Below, in pieces: positions 10,985 to 23,169 of a DNA stretch of 64,000 nt. Below the pieces are notes generated by a model. The model worked only from the letters and a program-made list of their open reading frames with translations, had not been told where the DNA came from and did no database searches. This stretch comes from Conus ventricosus (Eukaryota > Mollusca > Gastropoda > Neogastropoda > Conidae): the NCBI GenBank assembly GCA_018398815.1, contig CM031628.1, forward strand, positions 3,130,387 to 3,194,386. The letters run 5' to 3'. The first letter of the stretch is position 1; each line of letters opens with the position of its first letter. Both the position numbers and the translations under genes were made by a program.

Positions 10985-12575
10985 TCTCCCTTAGTTTGGG
11001 GAGGGAGAGGCGTGATGAAAAGGGGGGTGTTTTTGGAAAAAGGCCCTTTAGGAGGGGAGGGGGCGCCCCCAGTGAAGGGGGGGAGAGGCGTGATGAAGGG
11101 GGGTGTTGTGAAAGGCAAAAAAGGAGGGGGGGGTTTTGCCCTCAGTGATGGGGAGGGAGGGCGTGTTTAAGGGGGCTGTTGTGGAAAGGCAATGAGGGTG
11201 GGGGGGGTTCGCCCCCCCAGTGATGGGGGGGGAGGGCGTGTGAAGGGGGGGTGTTGTGGGAAAAGGGAATGGGAGGGGGGGGGTTCCCCTCAGTGATGGG
11301 GGGGGGGTGGCGTGTTTAAGGGGGCTGTTGTGGGGGAAAGGAAAAGAGGGGGGAAAGGGGTTTGCCCTCGTGATGGGGAGGGAAAGGCGGTTTAAGGGGG
11401 GGCTGTTGTGGAAAAAGGGAAAAAGGGAGGGGGGGGTCGCCCCCAGTGGTGGGGAGGGTGGGGGCGTGTGAAGGGGGTGTTGGGGAAAAAAAATGAGGAG
11501 GGGAGGGAAAAACGCCCTCAGTGATGGGAGGGGGGGGCGGGGATGAAGGGGGGGGGTGTTGTGAAAAAGGGAAAGAAAGGGGGGGAGGGGTCGCCCTCAG
11601 TGATGGGGGGGGGGGAGAGGCGTGATGAAGGGGGTTGTGGAAAGGCAATGAGGAGGGGAGGGGTCGCCCTCAGTGATGGGGGGGGAGAGGCGTGATGAAA
11701 AGGGGGGTGTTTTGGAAAGGAAATGAGGAGGGGGCGTTTGCCCCCAGTGGGTGGGGAAAGGGGGAGGCGTGTTTAAGGGGGGTGTTTTGAAAAGGGAATG
11801 GGAAAGGGGGGGGGGTCGCCCCCAGTGAGGGGAGGGAGAGGCGTGAGGGAAAGGGGGTGTTGTGAAAGGCAAAGAGGGGGGAAGGTTCGCCCTCGTGATG
11901 GGGGGGGAGAGGCGTGATGAAGGGGGCTGTTGTGAAAGGCAAAGAGGGGGGAGGGGTCCCTCGTTTATGGGGAGGGGAGGGTGATGAAGGGGGTGTTGTG
12001 GGAAAAGGGAAATGAGGAGGGGGGGGGGTCGCCCTCAGTGATTTGGGGGGGGGGAGAGGGCGTGATGAAGGGGGGGTTTTGAAAGGCAAGGGGGAGGGGA
12101 GGGGTCCCCCCCTCAGTGATGGGGAGGGGGGAGGCCCCTGATGGGAAAGGGGGGTGTTGTGGAAAAGGGAAAAGAGCAGGGGGGGGGTTCGCCCCCAGTG
12201 ATGGGGGGGGAGAGGCTTTAGAAAGGGGGGGGTTGGTTTTGGGAAAAAAAATGGGAGGGGAGGGGTTTGCCCTCAGTGATGGGGGGGGGAGACGGGTTGG
12301 GTTTAAAGGGGGGTGTTTTGGAAGGCATGAGGAGGGGGGGGGGTTCGGCCCCAAAATGAAAGGGGAGGGGGAGGCGTTTATGAAGGGGGTGTTGGGGGAA
12401 AAGGGAATGAGGAGGGGAGGGGTCGCCCCCAGTGATGGGGAGGGAGGGGCGTGGAAGGGGGGGTTTTGAAAAAGGGAATTTTGGGAGGGGGGGGGGGTCG
12501 CCCTCGTGATGGGGGGGGGGAGGGGGTGATTTAAGGGGGCTGTTTGAAAGGCAATGAGGAGGGGAGGGTTTGGGA
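10985..12575 (+). repeat. G-rich minisatellite, unit 71-78 bp, about 21 copies
   Basis: Each unit carries GTCGCCCTCAGTGATGGG, a G run, GAGAGGCGTGATGAAGGG, then GTGTTGTGAAAGGCAATGAG and a second G run. Recurrence of the GGCGTG core can be followed near 11010, 11088, 11160, 11238, 11310, 11620, 11690, 11911 and on to about 12526. The plus strand is almost devoid of C outside the CGCCC motif, and multiple G runs per unit make quadruplex formation plausible. Unit length varies mainly through G-run length, partly perhaps through base-calling error. Confidence 0.9.
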
Positions 12576-12641
12576 GGAGGAACTAGAAACAATGTCATGG
12601 GTTGTCTTTTTTTCTAAGTTTAATTTGGGAAACTTTTTTTT

Positions 12642-13330
12642 CAGTCAAAAAAGGGTTTCCCCGGGAAGGGGTTTATTTTTCCCGCGTTTACTTTTAACTT
12701 AAGTCATAAATTCTGTTCGGGTATTTAAGAGCCCGAAGGAATTTGGAAAGAAAAGGGGGGGGGGAAGGGGGAGGGGGGGGGCAGGGTGAAAACTGGGGAA
12801 AATTTAAAAGGGGGGGGGGGGGGGGGCGGAGGGGGGGTAGGATCGTAAAGGGGGTTTTGGGGGGGGGGGGGGTTTAAAAAAAAGGGGGGGGAGGGGGGAG
12901 GAGGCAAAAAAAAGGGGGAGGGGGGGGGTTGGGAGACAAAAAAGGGAAAAAATTTTAAACCCGTATGGGGGGAAAGGGGGGAGAAGAAATTTGGGTGGAA
13001 AAAAAGAAAGGGGGGGGGGAAAAGAAGAGAGGGGGGGGGGGTTTTTTTAAAACGAAAATGGGGTTTTTGGGGGAAGGGGGAGGGTAGGGAGCTAAAAAAA
13101 AGGGGGGGGGGGGAAGGGGGAGGGGAAAAAGTGGGGAGGGGGGGCCGGGGTGTTGAAAAGGGGGAAAAGATGAAGGGTTTGAGGGGACAGGGGAAAGGGG
13201 GGGGGAGGGGTAGAGGGAAATAGATGAAAAAGGGAAAGGGGGAAATGGGGTTTTGCAGGGGTGCGGGAAAGGGTGAGGAGAAGGGGTTTTCCCCAGGGCC
13301 TGGGTTTTGTGGTTTAAAAATCTCTCTCTT
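12642..13330. repeat. G-rich block, copy 2 of a dispersed duplicate
   Basis: Counterpart of 4512-5190, with the same anchor order. Sequence becomes cleaner toward its right end, where a CT microsatellite begins. No gene. Confidence 0.8.
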
Positions 13331-13384
13331 GTTTTCTGTCTCTGACTCTCTCTCTCTTTTCTCTCTCTTTCTCTCCCCTCTCTC

Positions 13385-13446
<62 letters not shown>
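13331..13446. repeat. CT then AT microsatellite
   Basis: (CT)n with interruptions, then (AT)n at about 13398-13446. It occupies the position where the other copy of this locus carries the 3.6-kb inverted-repeat insertion. Confidence 0.9.
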
Positions 13447-13453
<7 letters not shown>

Positions 13454-13604
13454 GAAAATGCTGAACAATTAAGCAGTGGGGAAAAACAAGTGCAGACTAA
13501 CAATTCCTCCATCATTATAGTAATGACCCAGCAAAGATTCGAACTTTAAAAAATAAATATAAAGAAATAAATAAATCGGAATCTCATAAACACTGCGAAA
13601 TTTT

Positions 13605-14470
13605 AGGAATTGTAATATCAGTTAAATATTTCTCAGGCTGCCATAAGGATTTGAAGGAACAATATGTTGAATATCTGTCACTATTAAGTATTTTACTATC
13701 CCGTACTATACTGTTAGAGTATAACGCTCTTGTCAACTCAGCCCCTCAAGAGTGGGTGCAGTGGACAGAGCGGGGTGAACCTGAAACATCCACACTCACT
13801 TGTGATGCAAAGGACTGATTTAAAACCCAGAAATGTTAAAGGGTATTTATTAAGAAAGATAGAGTTAGACTCGCCAACATCATGTCACTGTTGGCGTAGA
13901 AAATTCAGATATGAATTGGACAATCAGTAAGGTCCATAGCTAAAGAAGCTACCAAAGAAACAAGACTTAGAGTCCTACACTGGAAAATCTTAAAACAACA
14001 TTCACCCTACCAATATTATGCTTAAAAAAATGAAATTAGCAGAAAATAATAAATACTCTTGTTGTAATAATCAGATAATTCTATAGAACATTTTTTCTTC
14101 GACTGTGTGGTCATAAAAAGGTTCTGGGAGTTCTTAGAATACAAAACATATATAGAAACAAATAGTAAAATAACATGACAGCAGTGGATGTTTTGTTCGG
14201 TATAAATAAATCGAGGTATCCTAAAGACAATACTTATACATTAAATCTATTCATATTACTTTGGAAAAAAAGTCCATCAGTATGTATAAAAAGATGCTGT
14301 CTCCTATTTCTTTACAAATGAGTTTGACAGAGAACTCAAACTGAGATGTTAGATGCTTTTTTCTAGTTACGTATGCATTGATTCATGTTACGGATAAACT
14401 TTATTTTCTTCGCTTGTTTGTCTGCTTGCTTGCTTGTTCTGTTATTACTATGGTTTAAGTTTATAGTGGC
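13605..14470. repeat. Clean copy of the 9060-10000 segment
   Basis: Well-read sequence without a supported gene. The open frames here are short and uncharacteristic. It follows the G-rich block by under 300 bp, whereas the noisy copy lies about 3.9 kb from its G-rich block. Confidence 0.9.
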
Positions 14471-14549
14471 ATAATTATGTATGAGTCTTATATGCTTGTC
14501 TCTCTCTTTGTCTCTCTGTAAATCTTCTCCCTCTCTGTCCCTCTCTCCC

Positions 14550-14750
14550 TCACACACAACACACACACACATCACACAACACACACACACACACACACAC
14601 ACCACACACACACACCACACCACACACACACACACACACATGTATCTCCCCAGCCCTCTTGTCTGTTTGTCGCTCTGTCTGCCTACATGGTCTGTCTGTC
14701 TGTCTCCCCCCCCCCCTCTCTCTCTCTTTCCTTATCTTCCCCTCCCCTTC
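14550..14750. repeat. CA and CT microsatellites
   Basis: (CA)n from about 14553 to 14640, then CTGT/CT-rich DNA to about 14750. The following 14751-15180 holds nothing recognisable apart from a poly-A run at about 15120-15140. Confidence 0.9.
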
Positions 14751-15180
14751 CATCTCTCTCTCCCCTATTTATCATTCACAAGTCTGTTGCACTATTCTGC
14801 AGTGTATGTTATAGTACTTGCATACCTCGTCATATAAGAACCTACTCAGTTTGTCCATTCCAAAGAATGTCAGGTGATATGTGAAAAACGACTTGGGGGA
14901 CAAACTGAAAGAAAAGAGTCTTTGTTTTATTCATTTTTGTTGTCTTTGTATAATAAACAGCACATGATGAGAGTGAGAAGGTTAGTACACCACACTTGAA
15001 CATAAACAAACCCAGACTCTTTGTATCAAACGCCGAAAAACTAAAATCAGCCAAAAATATGTCCATTTTTAAGAGAAAGAGAGACTATGCATGGCGTGTG
15101 AGAGAATGGTTTGTATCAACAAAAAAAAAAAAAAAAAAAAATCGAAGAGGAAAAAGACCATGGTCATAAAAAGACATCTT

Positions 15181-17734
15181 AAATCAAAAAAGCTAGTGGG
15201 GGGAAAAAAAAATTTTCCGCTTTTTTTTTGTGTTTTTTTGGGGCATTGAAGAAGACGTGTGAAGGGGCCAAAAATGAAGAGGGGGATTTGGGCCTGGGGG
15301 GGGGGGTAGGAAAAGAGAGGGGAAAAGGAGAGGAGAGAAGGGGATGAGAGAGAGAGAGTAGAGGGAGAGGGGAGGGGGAGAGAGGGGAGAGAGGGGAAGG
15401 AGAGGGGGAGAGAGGAGAGAGATAGAGAGAGAAAAAAAAATTCCCCCCCTTTGGGACTCCACTGACCCGAAAAACTGATGTAAATTTTAAAGAAAGAAAA
15501 AAAAGTATTTTTTTTTCCCCAAATTTTTTGTTTTCAATGTCAATCTTTCTTTTTTTTAAAAGGTTCACTTTAAAAACCCATTTTTAAATAATTTTTTCCT
15601 CCGCCTTTTAAAATCAAAAAAAAGCAAAGTTTTTAAGTACCCCAAACAATTTTTAAAAACCGAAAAAAACCCAATTTTAAGTTTGTACCTCCCGATTTCT
15701 AGTCCACAAAGATTATCTAAACTCCCAAAAAATTCCATTCTTGGTCAAATGAGGAAAAAAATACATTTTAAATTGTTTGTCCATCCTATAAAAAATTAAT
15801 AAAGAGAAAAATTTATTTTTTGCCTAAAACTAAAATTTTTTCATCAAGTGTCTTGTTTTTTAAACTGCAAAATGAAAAGAGAATTTAATAACTCGTCTGT
15901 AGTTTATGTTCTTTTAAGAGAGGAAACTGTTATAAAATTAAACACAAATGGGGGAGAGTAATTTCGGAAGAACTTTTGTTAGGGCAAAATTTTCATTCAT
16001 AAATTTCATTTAAAAGCGCCGAGCGCGAGTGTTTTTCTGTTTTTTGTTTTTCCCCCCCTTTGCAGATAGTTTGGTGGGTGGCGTTTCCCAATTTAAAAAT
16101 TTTTTTTTTTTAAAAATTTCCAAACCCTTTGCCCAATCTTTACTATGAAAAAAAAGGGTTTAGATTGAAACTTGTTTTCCCCCCTATTTAAATTGTTTGG
16201 CTTTTTTTAAAATATTTAAAATTAAATAAAATAAAATATATATATATATAAATATAAAAAATATTTTAAAATTTTAACTAAAAAATTTCCCAAAAAGGAT
16301 AATACCCCCACCTTTTCCAGCAACTTTACAGGCAGCTTGGGGGTTGCAAGGGAATGAAAGAAATTGAATTATAAACAAAGCTTGCTCTTATGTCTTAGTT
16401 TGAAGAATAGGGGGTTTTCCCCAATTCAAAACTGCAGGGTAGAGGTTCTGCCTAACAAAAAAGTATGTGCTTGGGGGGGGTTTAATGGGGAAAAAAAAAA
16501 AAAATTTTTCCAAAATGACCCCCTTCAGCAAGTTTTATATTCCCCAAAGGGGGGAGAACCCTTCCAAAAGGGAGGGAAACTCATTTAACATAAAAACCCT
16601 CCGGGTTTAAATCCCGAAAATTTAAAATTTGGGGGTTTTTCTCCTCAGTGCCCGCGGAAAGGGGAAAATTTTGCCCCCTCGGGCCCTTTTCTTTTTTTTA
16701 AAAAAGAATGCAACCCCAAAAATTTTTGGGTGCAATACCGTAGTTGTTTGTTCAGTTTTCAAAAAACCAACCAAGGTGCCTTCAAAGAAGCAAAAAAAAA
16801 TCAAAAAAGAGCAAAAAGCTACATTTTCTTGTGAAAAGTGAAAATTTTAAAAAGATATCCTCTAAGCTTTTTTTTTATAATTCAATATTTCTTGCCCATT
16901 GAAACCCCCAAACCCCTGTTTCTGAAATTTTCGGGAAAACGGTGCGGTACAAAACCTTGGTTTTTTTTATTTTGTTGTTTTTTTTAGCCCCTTGCGGTTT
17001 CATTCCAAGGGAACTTCCCCTCACCCTTTGGGTGTCTTGGGAGGACTCTTTTTTATTTTTTCTACTTTTCCCCAAAATTTTTGCTTTTTTTGCTTTTTTT
17101 AATGATTTTTTTTTGTTCTTAATGGCCCCCTTTTGGTTTGGTTTTTTTGAAAACTAAACAAACAAAACTAGGGAAATTGCACCCAAACCCTTTTCGGGGT
17201 TTGGGCATTTTTTTTAAAACTAAAAAAGGCCCAGAGGAGTAAATTTAAAACCATTTTTCCGCGGTCACTGAGGGAAACCACAAGGGGTTTTGAAATTTTC
17301 GGAAAATGACCAGGGTTATATTTAGTGAGTTTCCCTCCCTATTGGAGGATGTCTCCCCCCTTTTAGAATATAAGCTTGTGAAGGCTCATTTTTTGAGAAG
17401 CATTTATTTTATTTTTTCCCCATTTACCCACTCAAAACCATTCTGTTAGTTTTGGCAGGAAAACATCTTCCCCTGCAGATATTAATGGGGTATCTCCCCC
17501 TTTTTCTTCAACTAAGACAAAAAAGCAAGCTTTTTTTATAATTCTTATATATTTCTTTTTATTTTTAAAATATATATATATATATTTTATATTTATTTAA
17601 GTTTTGTATGAAAAAACTAATATATTAAAAGGGAAAATTTTGTGTGTTTGGGTGTGTGGGTGTGTGTGTGTGTGTTCACGCATAGACTAAAAAAAGGCTC
17701 AACTGATTGTAAGGGAAAAATTTTGGGATGTTTC
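15181..17734. other. Low-fidelity sequence, no gene seen
   Basis: Homopolymer-inflated sequence with a GA-rich tract at about 15305-15430, AT tracts near 16235 and 17570, and (TG)n near 17640-17675. No credible frame was found on either strand. Confidence 0.5.
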
Positions 17735-18305
17735 GTCTGTTTTTGACTCGAGGATGGGTTTTTGGGTAACCTAAAAATAAAACCCTTAAAAAAAAAAGTT
17801 AAAAAAATGTTTTTTTTAAAAAAGGGGTTTTAAAGACTTTTTTTTCCTTGATTTTTTTCAAATTGGGGCCTTGTGACATTGCACAGGGACAGGGTATTTC
17901 TTTTAAAAATTTGAACCGTTAAATTTTGGGAGTTTTAAAAAAAAGGTTTTTTATAACAGTTAAAAAAAGTTAAAAAAAACCCAAAAAACCCCATAAAAAA
18001 AAAACGTTTTAAAACCCGATCTTCTTTTAAATTTTGCAGGTACTTGTTGTGACCCCCGGGCGGGTTTTTGGGGCTAAACTCTAAAAAAATAAAAAACCCT
18101 TAAAAACCATTAAAAAAATGTTATTAAAAGGTTTTTAAAAACACCTTTTTCCCCTGCTTTTATTTAAATGGCCGTTTTTGGGGATTGCACAGGTAAGGAC
18201 AAATTCTCGAAAATTTTGAACCCCTTAATTTTGGGAGTTTTGAAACGAATTTTTTTAAAAGTTAAAAACCGTTAAAAAACCCAAAACCCCATAAAAACCC
18301 CTTTT
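17735..18305. repeat. Two-copy direct repeat, unit about 300 bp, noisy
   Basis: The blocks at about 17735-18010 and 18045-18305 share, in order, a TTTTTGGG...TAAA start, TATTAAAAGG/TTTTAAAG, CATTGCACAGG/GATTGCACAGG, a TTGAACC-TTAATTTTGGGAGTTTT block and a CCCAAAA...CCCCATAAAA end. No gene. Confidence 0.6.
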
Positions 18306-18429
18306 CCAAAAAACCCGGAATTTTTCCAAGGTTTTTTCCCCCGGCCCCCACCCCCATCGAAACCCCCCCCCAAACTTTTACCCCCAAACCCAACCGGAAC
18401 CAAACCCGGGAAAACCTTTGGGTCCCTTT

Positions 18430-18890
18430 AGATAGGTTCCCCTTTTGACCATTTTAAATTTGACCGTTAAAAACCCCTTTTTTCAAAAATTACGCTGTTT
18501 TTGCTGAAAATTTGGTATACTTTTTCATTTTAAAAGCCGAAAAATAAAATTTCAACTTTTACGAACCGGAAAATTTAAAAATTGACCCCTTAAAAAACGT
18601 TATTTTTTTAAATTTTGGGGAATTCGTGAAGAAATTCCCATTAAAATGTGGGATTTTGAACGCTTTAAAAAAATGATATACAATTTTTTAAGATCCCAAA
18701 AATTAAAAATTTTTACCCTTAAAAAACCCTTTTTTTTTCTGAAATTTTTAAATTTTCCCCCGTTCTTTTTAAAAAATTCCGTTTTGCACCCTACAGTTTA
18801 AACGCTGAACAATTTTTATGCAAATTTTAACGAAAACCCAAAAATTAAAAAATTGGGCCCTTTTAAAAAAACCCTTTTTTTTTCTTTAAT
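18430..18890. repeat. Tandem repeat, unit about 117-144 bp, about four copies, noisy
   Basis: The motif ATTAAAAA-TTGACCC-TTAAAAAACC followed by TTTTTCTGAAATTTT recurs near 18455, 18572, 18703 and 18847. Irregular spacing probably reflects homopolymer error. Confidence 0.5.
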
Positions 18891-18899
18891 TTAAAACCG

Positions 18900-20450
18900 C
18901 TAAAAAATAAAATTCGGTTAGTTTTGTTTCCCTAACGGTAAGTAATTTTTAAAAATGGATGGGACAGGGGAGGGGGTGAAAAGGGAGGAAAAGAGAGGGG
19001 CCGAAAAAAATTTTTGTACCGTGGGAAAGCCCGACAAAAACTTTTTAACTTTTGGCCAAAAACCCCCTGAAATAAATACTTTCTCAAAAAGTCTATTCCT
19101 AAAAAAATTTAAAGGGGAATCCCGGGAAAAATGGGGAAAGGGAACAGTGATGCAAACGGAATATCCATCGAGAAAAAAACTCGACTGAGGGAAGATCCAG
19201 AGGGAAAGGGGGCCCGAGGCAGGCGGGAAAACAATAGTTTTTAAAAGAGAGGAGAGAGAGGAGAGAGAGAGAGAGAGAAGAGAGGAAAAGAGGGGGAGAG
19301 GGGGGGGGGAGATAAGGGGGAGAGGAAAGTGTAAATTTTTGTGGGGGGGGGGGGGGGTGGGAAGATGTTGAGGGGGAGGTTTATTGTAAAAACAAAACAT
19401 TTAATTTTTTCCGTCCGGGAGTATCGCAAAAATTTTTTCCCTAATCCCCGGGCCAAAGCCGGGTTTCCCCCCGCTAGTATATTTTAAAAATATTATATTT
19501 AAAAATTTTAAAATAAAATATATTTTAAAAAATTTTTTATATTGTGTGTGGTGTGTGTTGTGTGTGGTGGTGTGTGTGTTGTGTGTTTTCAGGGGGTGGT
19601 TAAACAGAAAAAAAAAATGGGGAATTTAATAAATTTCAAATAAAAAAATTTTAAAAAAAAGGGAGGGGAAAATTGAGGCAAAAAACTACCCCGGGTTAAA
19701 AAACATGTCCCCAAAAAACTTTCGCTATGAGGACGTAAAACTCAGGGGTATTTTTGGGTGATGGAAAGGGGTTTGGGGTTTTAAAAAAGGCCCACCCTAC
19801 ACCCTCCTTTCCCTTTCCGCCCCCACGAATACATCTTAGTGTCTTTTAAGGGGTTAAAATAGTCAGGGAAAAACCCTTTTTTCTTCGTGTGCCCTTACTT
19901 AGCAATTTAAAAAAAAGCCCCCTCCCCCCTCCCCTCCTCCCCCTCCCCACAAACCCCTTTTTGTTTGATTTTAAAGACGTAAAATCTTCAGGACTACGTG
20001 TTTCTACCTTGACCCTAACTCGACTTTTTTTCCCCCCAAACATCACGTTGAAAGCGGGGGGTTGAAGCAGCAAAGCTTTTGTAAAGGGAGGGCCCAAACC
20101 TTTTTTTTTCTTCCCTAGATTTTACCCCCTCCCCCTCCTCTCTCTCTCTCCCCCCTCTCCCCCCCCTCTCTCTCCCCCTCTCTCCTCTTCCCCTTCCCCC
20201 TTCCCCTCTCTTCTCTCTCTTCGAGAAAAGAACGAACTAACGAAAAAGATCCCAATTTTAGGGAAGAGGGTAAAAAGAATAAAATAAAAATTTTACTCCC
20301 CGAATTCTTGTCAAGAAAAAAAATGTTTGTTGGAAAAAAAACAAAAAACAACCGGGGAGGAGAGAAGAGAGAGGAGAGAGAAGAGAGAGAAGGGGAGTTA
20401 AAAGAGAAGAGAGGGGAGAGAGAGAGAAGAGGTCAAAGGGCAAAGGAAAG
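18900..20450. other. Low-fidelity sequence with GA and CT tracts, no gene seen
   Basis: GA-rich tract at about 19245-19320, TG-rich at about 19540-19585, CT-rich at about 20120-20220 and GA-rich at about 20352-20440. No coding region can be supported. Confidence 0.5.
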
Positions 20451-20539
20451 TCAAAAAAATTAATTGCGGGCCCCTTGGGCCCCTAAAAATGAGAGTGAGG
20501 AGCCAGATACACATTAGATTAAATTTCAGACTATTTTAA

Positions 20540-21240
20540 AACATTGGTTTCTCAAATCAGGGCCCTTTTTCACAAACGAGAAATATTCATAATCCCTTTT
20601 TTATTTTCATTGACAAGAATCAAAGAAAATTTGAATAATGATGGGTATCTGCAGTACTTATCAGGTATCAATTCATCCCTCAAATCGTTATATTTCGGGC
20701 ATATGAAAGAAATGAACTTCAGTTTCAAGAGCATTTAAACAAAATGGACAATTGTTACGGTTGTTTAGAGATGATTTATATTGCAAGTAGCTGTGTTTTA
20801 AGGGAGACATACCAATTCGAAATCTTGCAAGACATTTTCGCAAATACACGTTTTTAAGCTTAAACAAATATACTTTGGAGAAAATGTAGAACCAAAAGTT
20901 GAGTATACATCAAAAAAAATTATGGGTCTCCAGTGCAGCATGCCAATCTTGTTTAATGAGTAAATAAGTCTAAGTTTAAATTCTGAGAGAAATAATTTTA
21001 CGCTTCCCACGCTTGTGCTTCCCAAACTATTCCATAGCCCAAATTTATATAAAACATCTCTAACACGACAAGCCCATGTGACATAATTCTGATTTTGCAA
21101 TGATAATAACATATTGTAAGCTTTTTTGGATATCTAGATCTTCCATAGCAACAAGTCGTAGCCAATAACGTATGCATCGTAAATAAGTGTTTACATAAAG
21201 AGGATGCCTACCAGTTTCTCCATATATCAGTTGCCTTGGC
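20540..21240 (-). pseudogene. LINE ORF2 C-terminal remnant (region after the RT domain)
   Basis: Read on the minus strand, 21240-21120 encodes YGETGRHPLYVNTYLRCIRY, a pattern typical of the region after the RT domain in a class of invertebrate non-LTR retrotransposons. The frame then shifts near 21100 into VTWACRVRDVLYKFGLW and LFLSEFKLRLIY, again family-typical. Near 20755-20715 a zinc-binding-like C-P-F-C...H pattern marks the extreme C-terminus. Frameshifts and stops show a dead copy. The match rests on recognised residue patterns, not on a database search, and the clade is not assigned. Confidence 0.65.
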
Positions 21241-21500
21241 AACCAAGACGCCAAAGAGAGAGAGAGAGAGAGAGTGTGTAAGAGGAAGTGTTTTTGCTGC
21301 TGTTGGAAGTGTGTAGACAGGATAAGTTCATAACATAAAAAGGAGGAGTGGGGAGATGTGGGATGGGTTCGGATGGGAGGTAGGGGGCACGGGACAAAAC
21401 TATGAATGTGACAGAAAGAATCGTAAATAACAACGCTACAAGAATCGTAATAACTAACGCTTATGTATAACAAAGCTACTTTCAAGTACAACATAGACAT
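21240..21500. other. GA microsatellite and unassigned sequence
   Basis: A short (GA)n at about 21255-21275 separates two LINE remnants. The rest to 21500 gives no supportable gene. Confidence 0.5.
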
Positions 21501-21539
21501 ATTTATAAGTACAACAATGAAGAAGTAGTAAAATTGTGT

Positions 21540-22110
21540 TAAGGAATGCTGTGTTGATGCTATGTGTCAGATTTCAGCATTGTCCATTAAAAGAATGTTC
21601 TTCCAAGTTTTCTTCTGTAAAAATGTTTGATGTGAATGAATCCGGGAGAAAAGTTTGCATCCTTCGACAAGTGAAGAAAATGTAATCAAGTGTGATCAGT
21701 TACCCACATATGCAACAAACAGTTGTTTTTTGTTTTTTTTTTTTTTTTTAAAGAGAATTTCTTTTGAAAGCATCAAGTCTGAAGCGAAACACAAGGGATG
21801 TAATTGGTCTACAATGATAGAATAATGAATTGACAACTTTTTGGATATGATTTCAAATGGATTTTTTTTTTTGACGGTAGCATCTTCTTTTCAGTAGGAA
21901 TACTTGTCCAAATATTTTCCCTGCTGTTTCAAGGAGACTACAGTTTTCCTCAGTTGAAAGGGAGATGGAGAGATTTGTAGCTTACCCTGCTCTTTTTGCA
22001 CCTTTTTCTGGCTGCTGTGTCTGCCATTTCACTGCCATTTATGTCACAGTAAGACTATATCCCGCGAAATTCAGTGACAGTGCATTTTACCGACAGCCAA
22101 TGTAATAAAA
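21540..22110 (-). pseudogene. LINE ORF2 3' end with RNase H-like and CCHC-like tail
   Basis: On the minus strand near 22035-21990 the frame reads CDINGSEMADTAARKRC, resembling the last conserved block of the RNase H domain that some non-LTR clades (I, Jockey, R1 types) carry after RT. Farther 3', near 21725-21650, a C-x-C...D-x-IFFTC arrangement resembles the C-terminal zinc-binding motif of such elements. Frameshifts and a poly-T interruption at about 21732-21750 show decay. This is a different copy from the fragment at 20540-21240. Confidence 0.5.
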
Positions 22111-23165
22111 AAAAATTGTAATCGAGGTCAGGCTGTATTTTTGCTATCCAAATGTAGAAAGTGAACATAGATTTTAACTCAAATATTTTATTCAGAAGAA
22201 AAAAGAAGCATTCCCTCTTGCCAGTTGACTGTTTTAGGGGAAAGCATTGGACAGAGACACAAAAGACATCACAAAGCCATTGGAAATCCTTCATTCAGAC
22301 AACTGTCTGTCCCAGGTGGGGATGGGAGAACGGGTCGAGGTAGGCTGAACGCCTGTTTGGGGAATTGTGCTCATTCCATGCATGGGACAGGAGAACCTGT
22401 CATACTACTGTTCTGTCTTGAAAGATCCAGACTCCAGACAAGGCAGAAGGAAAATCATTATTATGTGCATAGAGTAAGTGGAACTGCGTTTAAGAAAATA
22501 TGAGCGATGTTTAAAGAATAAAGTAACACTGGCGTCGGCACTACCCTCCCCCCCCCCCCCCCCCCCCCCCCCCCTTGATATCTAAAGGGGGTGGGGGGAG
22601 AGGGGAGGTAGAGAGGGCTGACCACATCTGTCCCCCACCCCTCCACAATAATTGAAGCAAAAATTTATGGACGGCATGGATAATGGTGCGCCTCCTCTCT
22701 CTCCACTTCTGCAGGAATTCTTTATTCAGTTAGGTGTTGCCTCTGATGTGAGTCTTCCAGTCTGACCTGATGGTCGTGGCTCATGGAACTAGGCTGCCTC
22801 TCTTGTACCCACTGAAGGTACCACGTCCAATGCAACGGACGTGTGCGAGGCACCCGCCTGAAGACTGCACCGTAGTTCGAAAGTTAAGATCCGATTCTGT
22901 TGGTAGCGTGTGCTGAAGTGTGGAGAGAGGGTTGTACCAGCTGTTCAAAGCTGGAGATCCAAGAAGCGGGCTGCACGTGGGATTGTGCTGCACGAGCAGT
23001 GAACGTCCCACGGCCGTGCTCAGCTGAGTGCAGGTTCAGCAGATACAACTGAGCGCATAGTGTCCACTGGCGTACACACAACCGTGTGTTCTAACTTGGG
23101 CAGACTGGCACACACAGGCAGACTACTTGGTCACACGAATAGCGGAAAGAGAGGGAGAAGAAAAT
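22111..23165. other. No gene supported; poly-C tract
   Basis: Well-read unique-looking sequence with a C homopolymer at about 22547-22574 followed by purine-rich DNA. Short open frames on both strands lack any recognisable pattern. Confidence 0.5.
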
Positions 23166-23169
23166 GGAA

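Noticed and set aside
9934..11148. 404-codon open frame, the longest in the window
   Set aside because: It is almost only His, Thr and Pro encoded by an A/C-only tract plus G-rich minisatellite; no stop codon can arise easily in such DNA, and sequence quality is poor.
13535..13560. GTTCGAATC on the minus strand, like a pol III B box, suggesting a tRNA or tRNA-derived SINE
   Set aside because: No A box at the right distance and no cloverleaf could be drawn.
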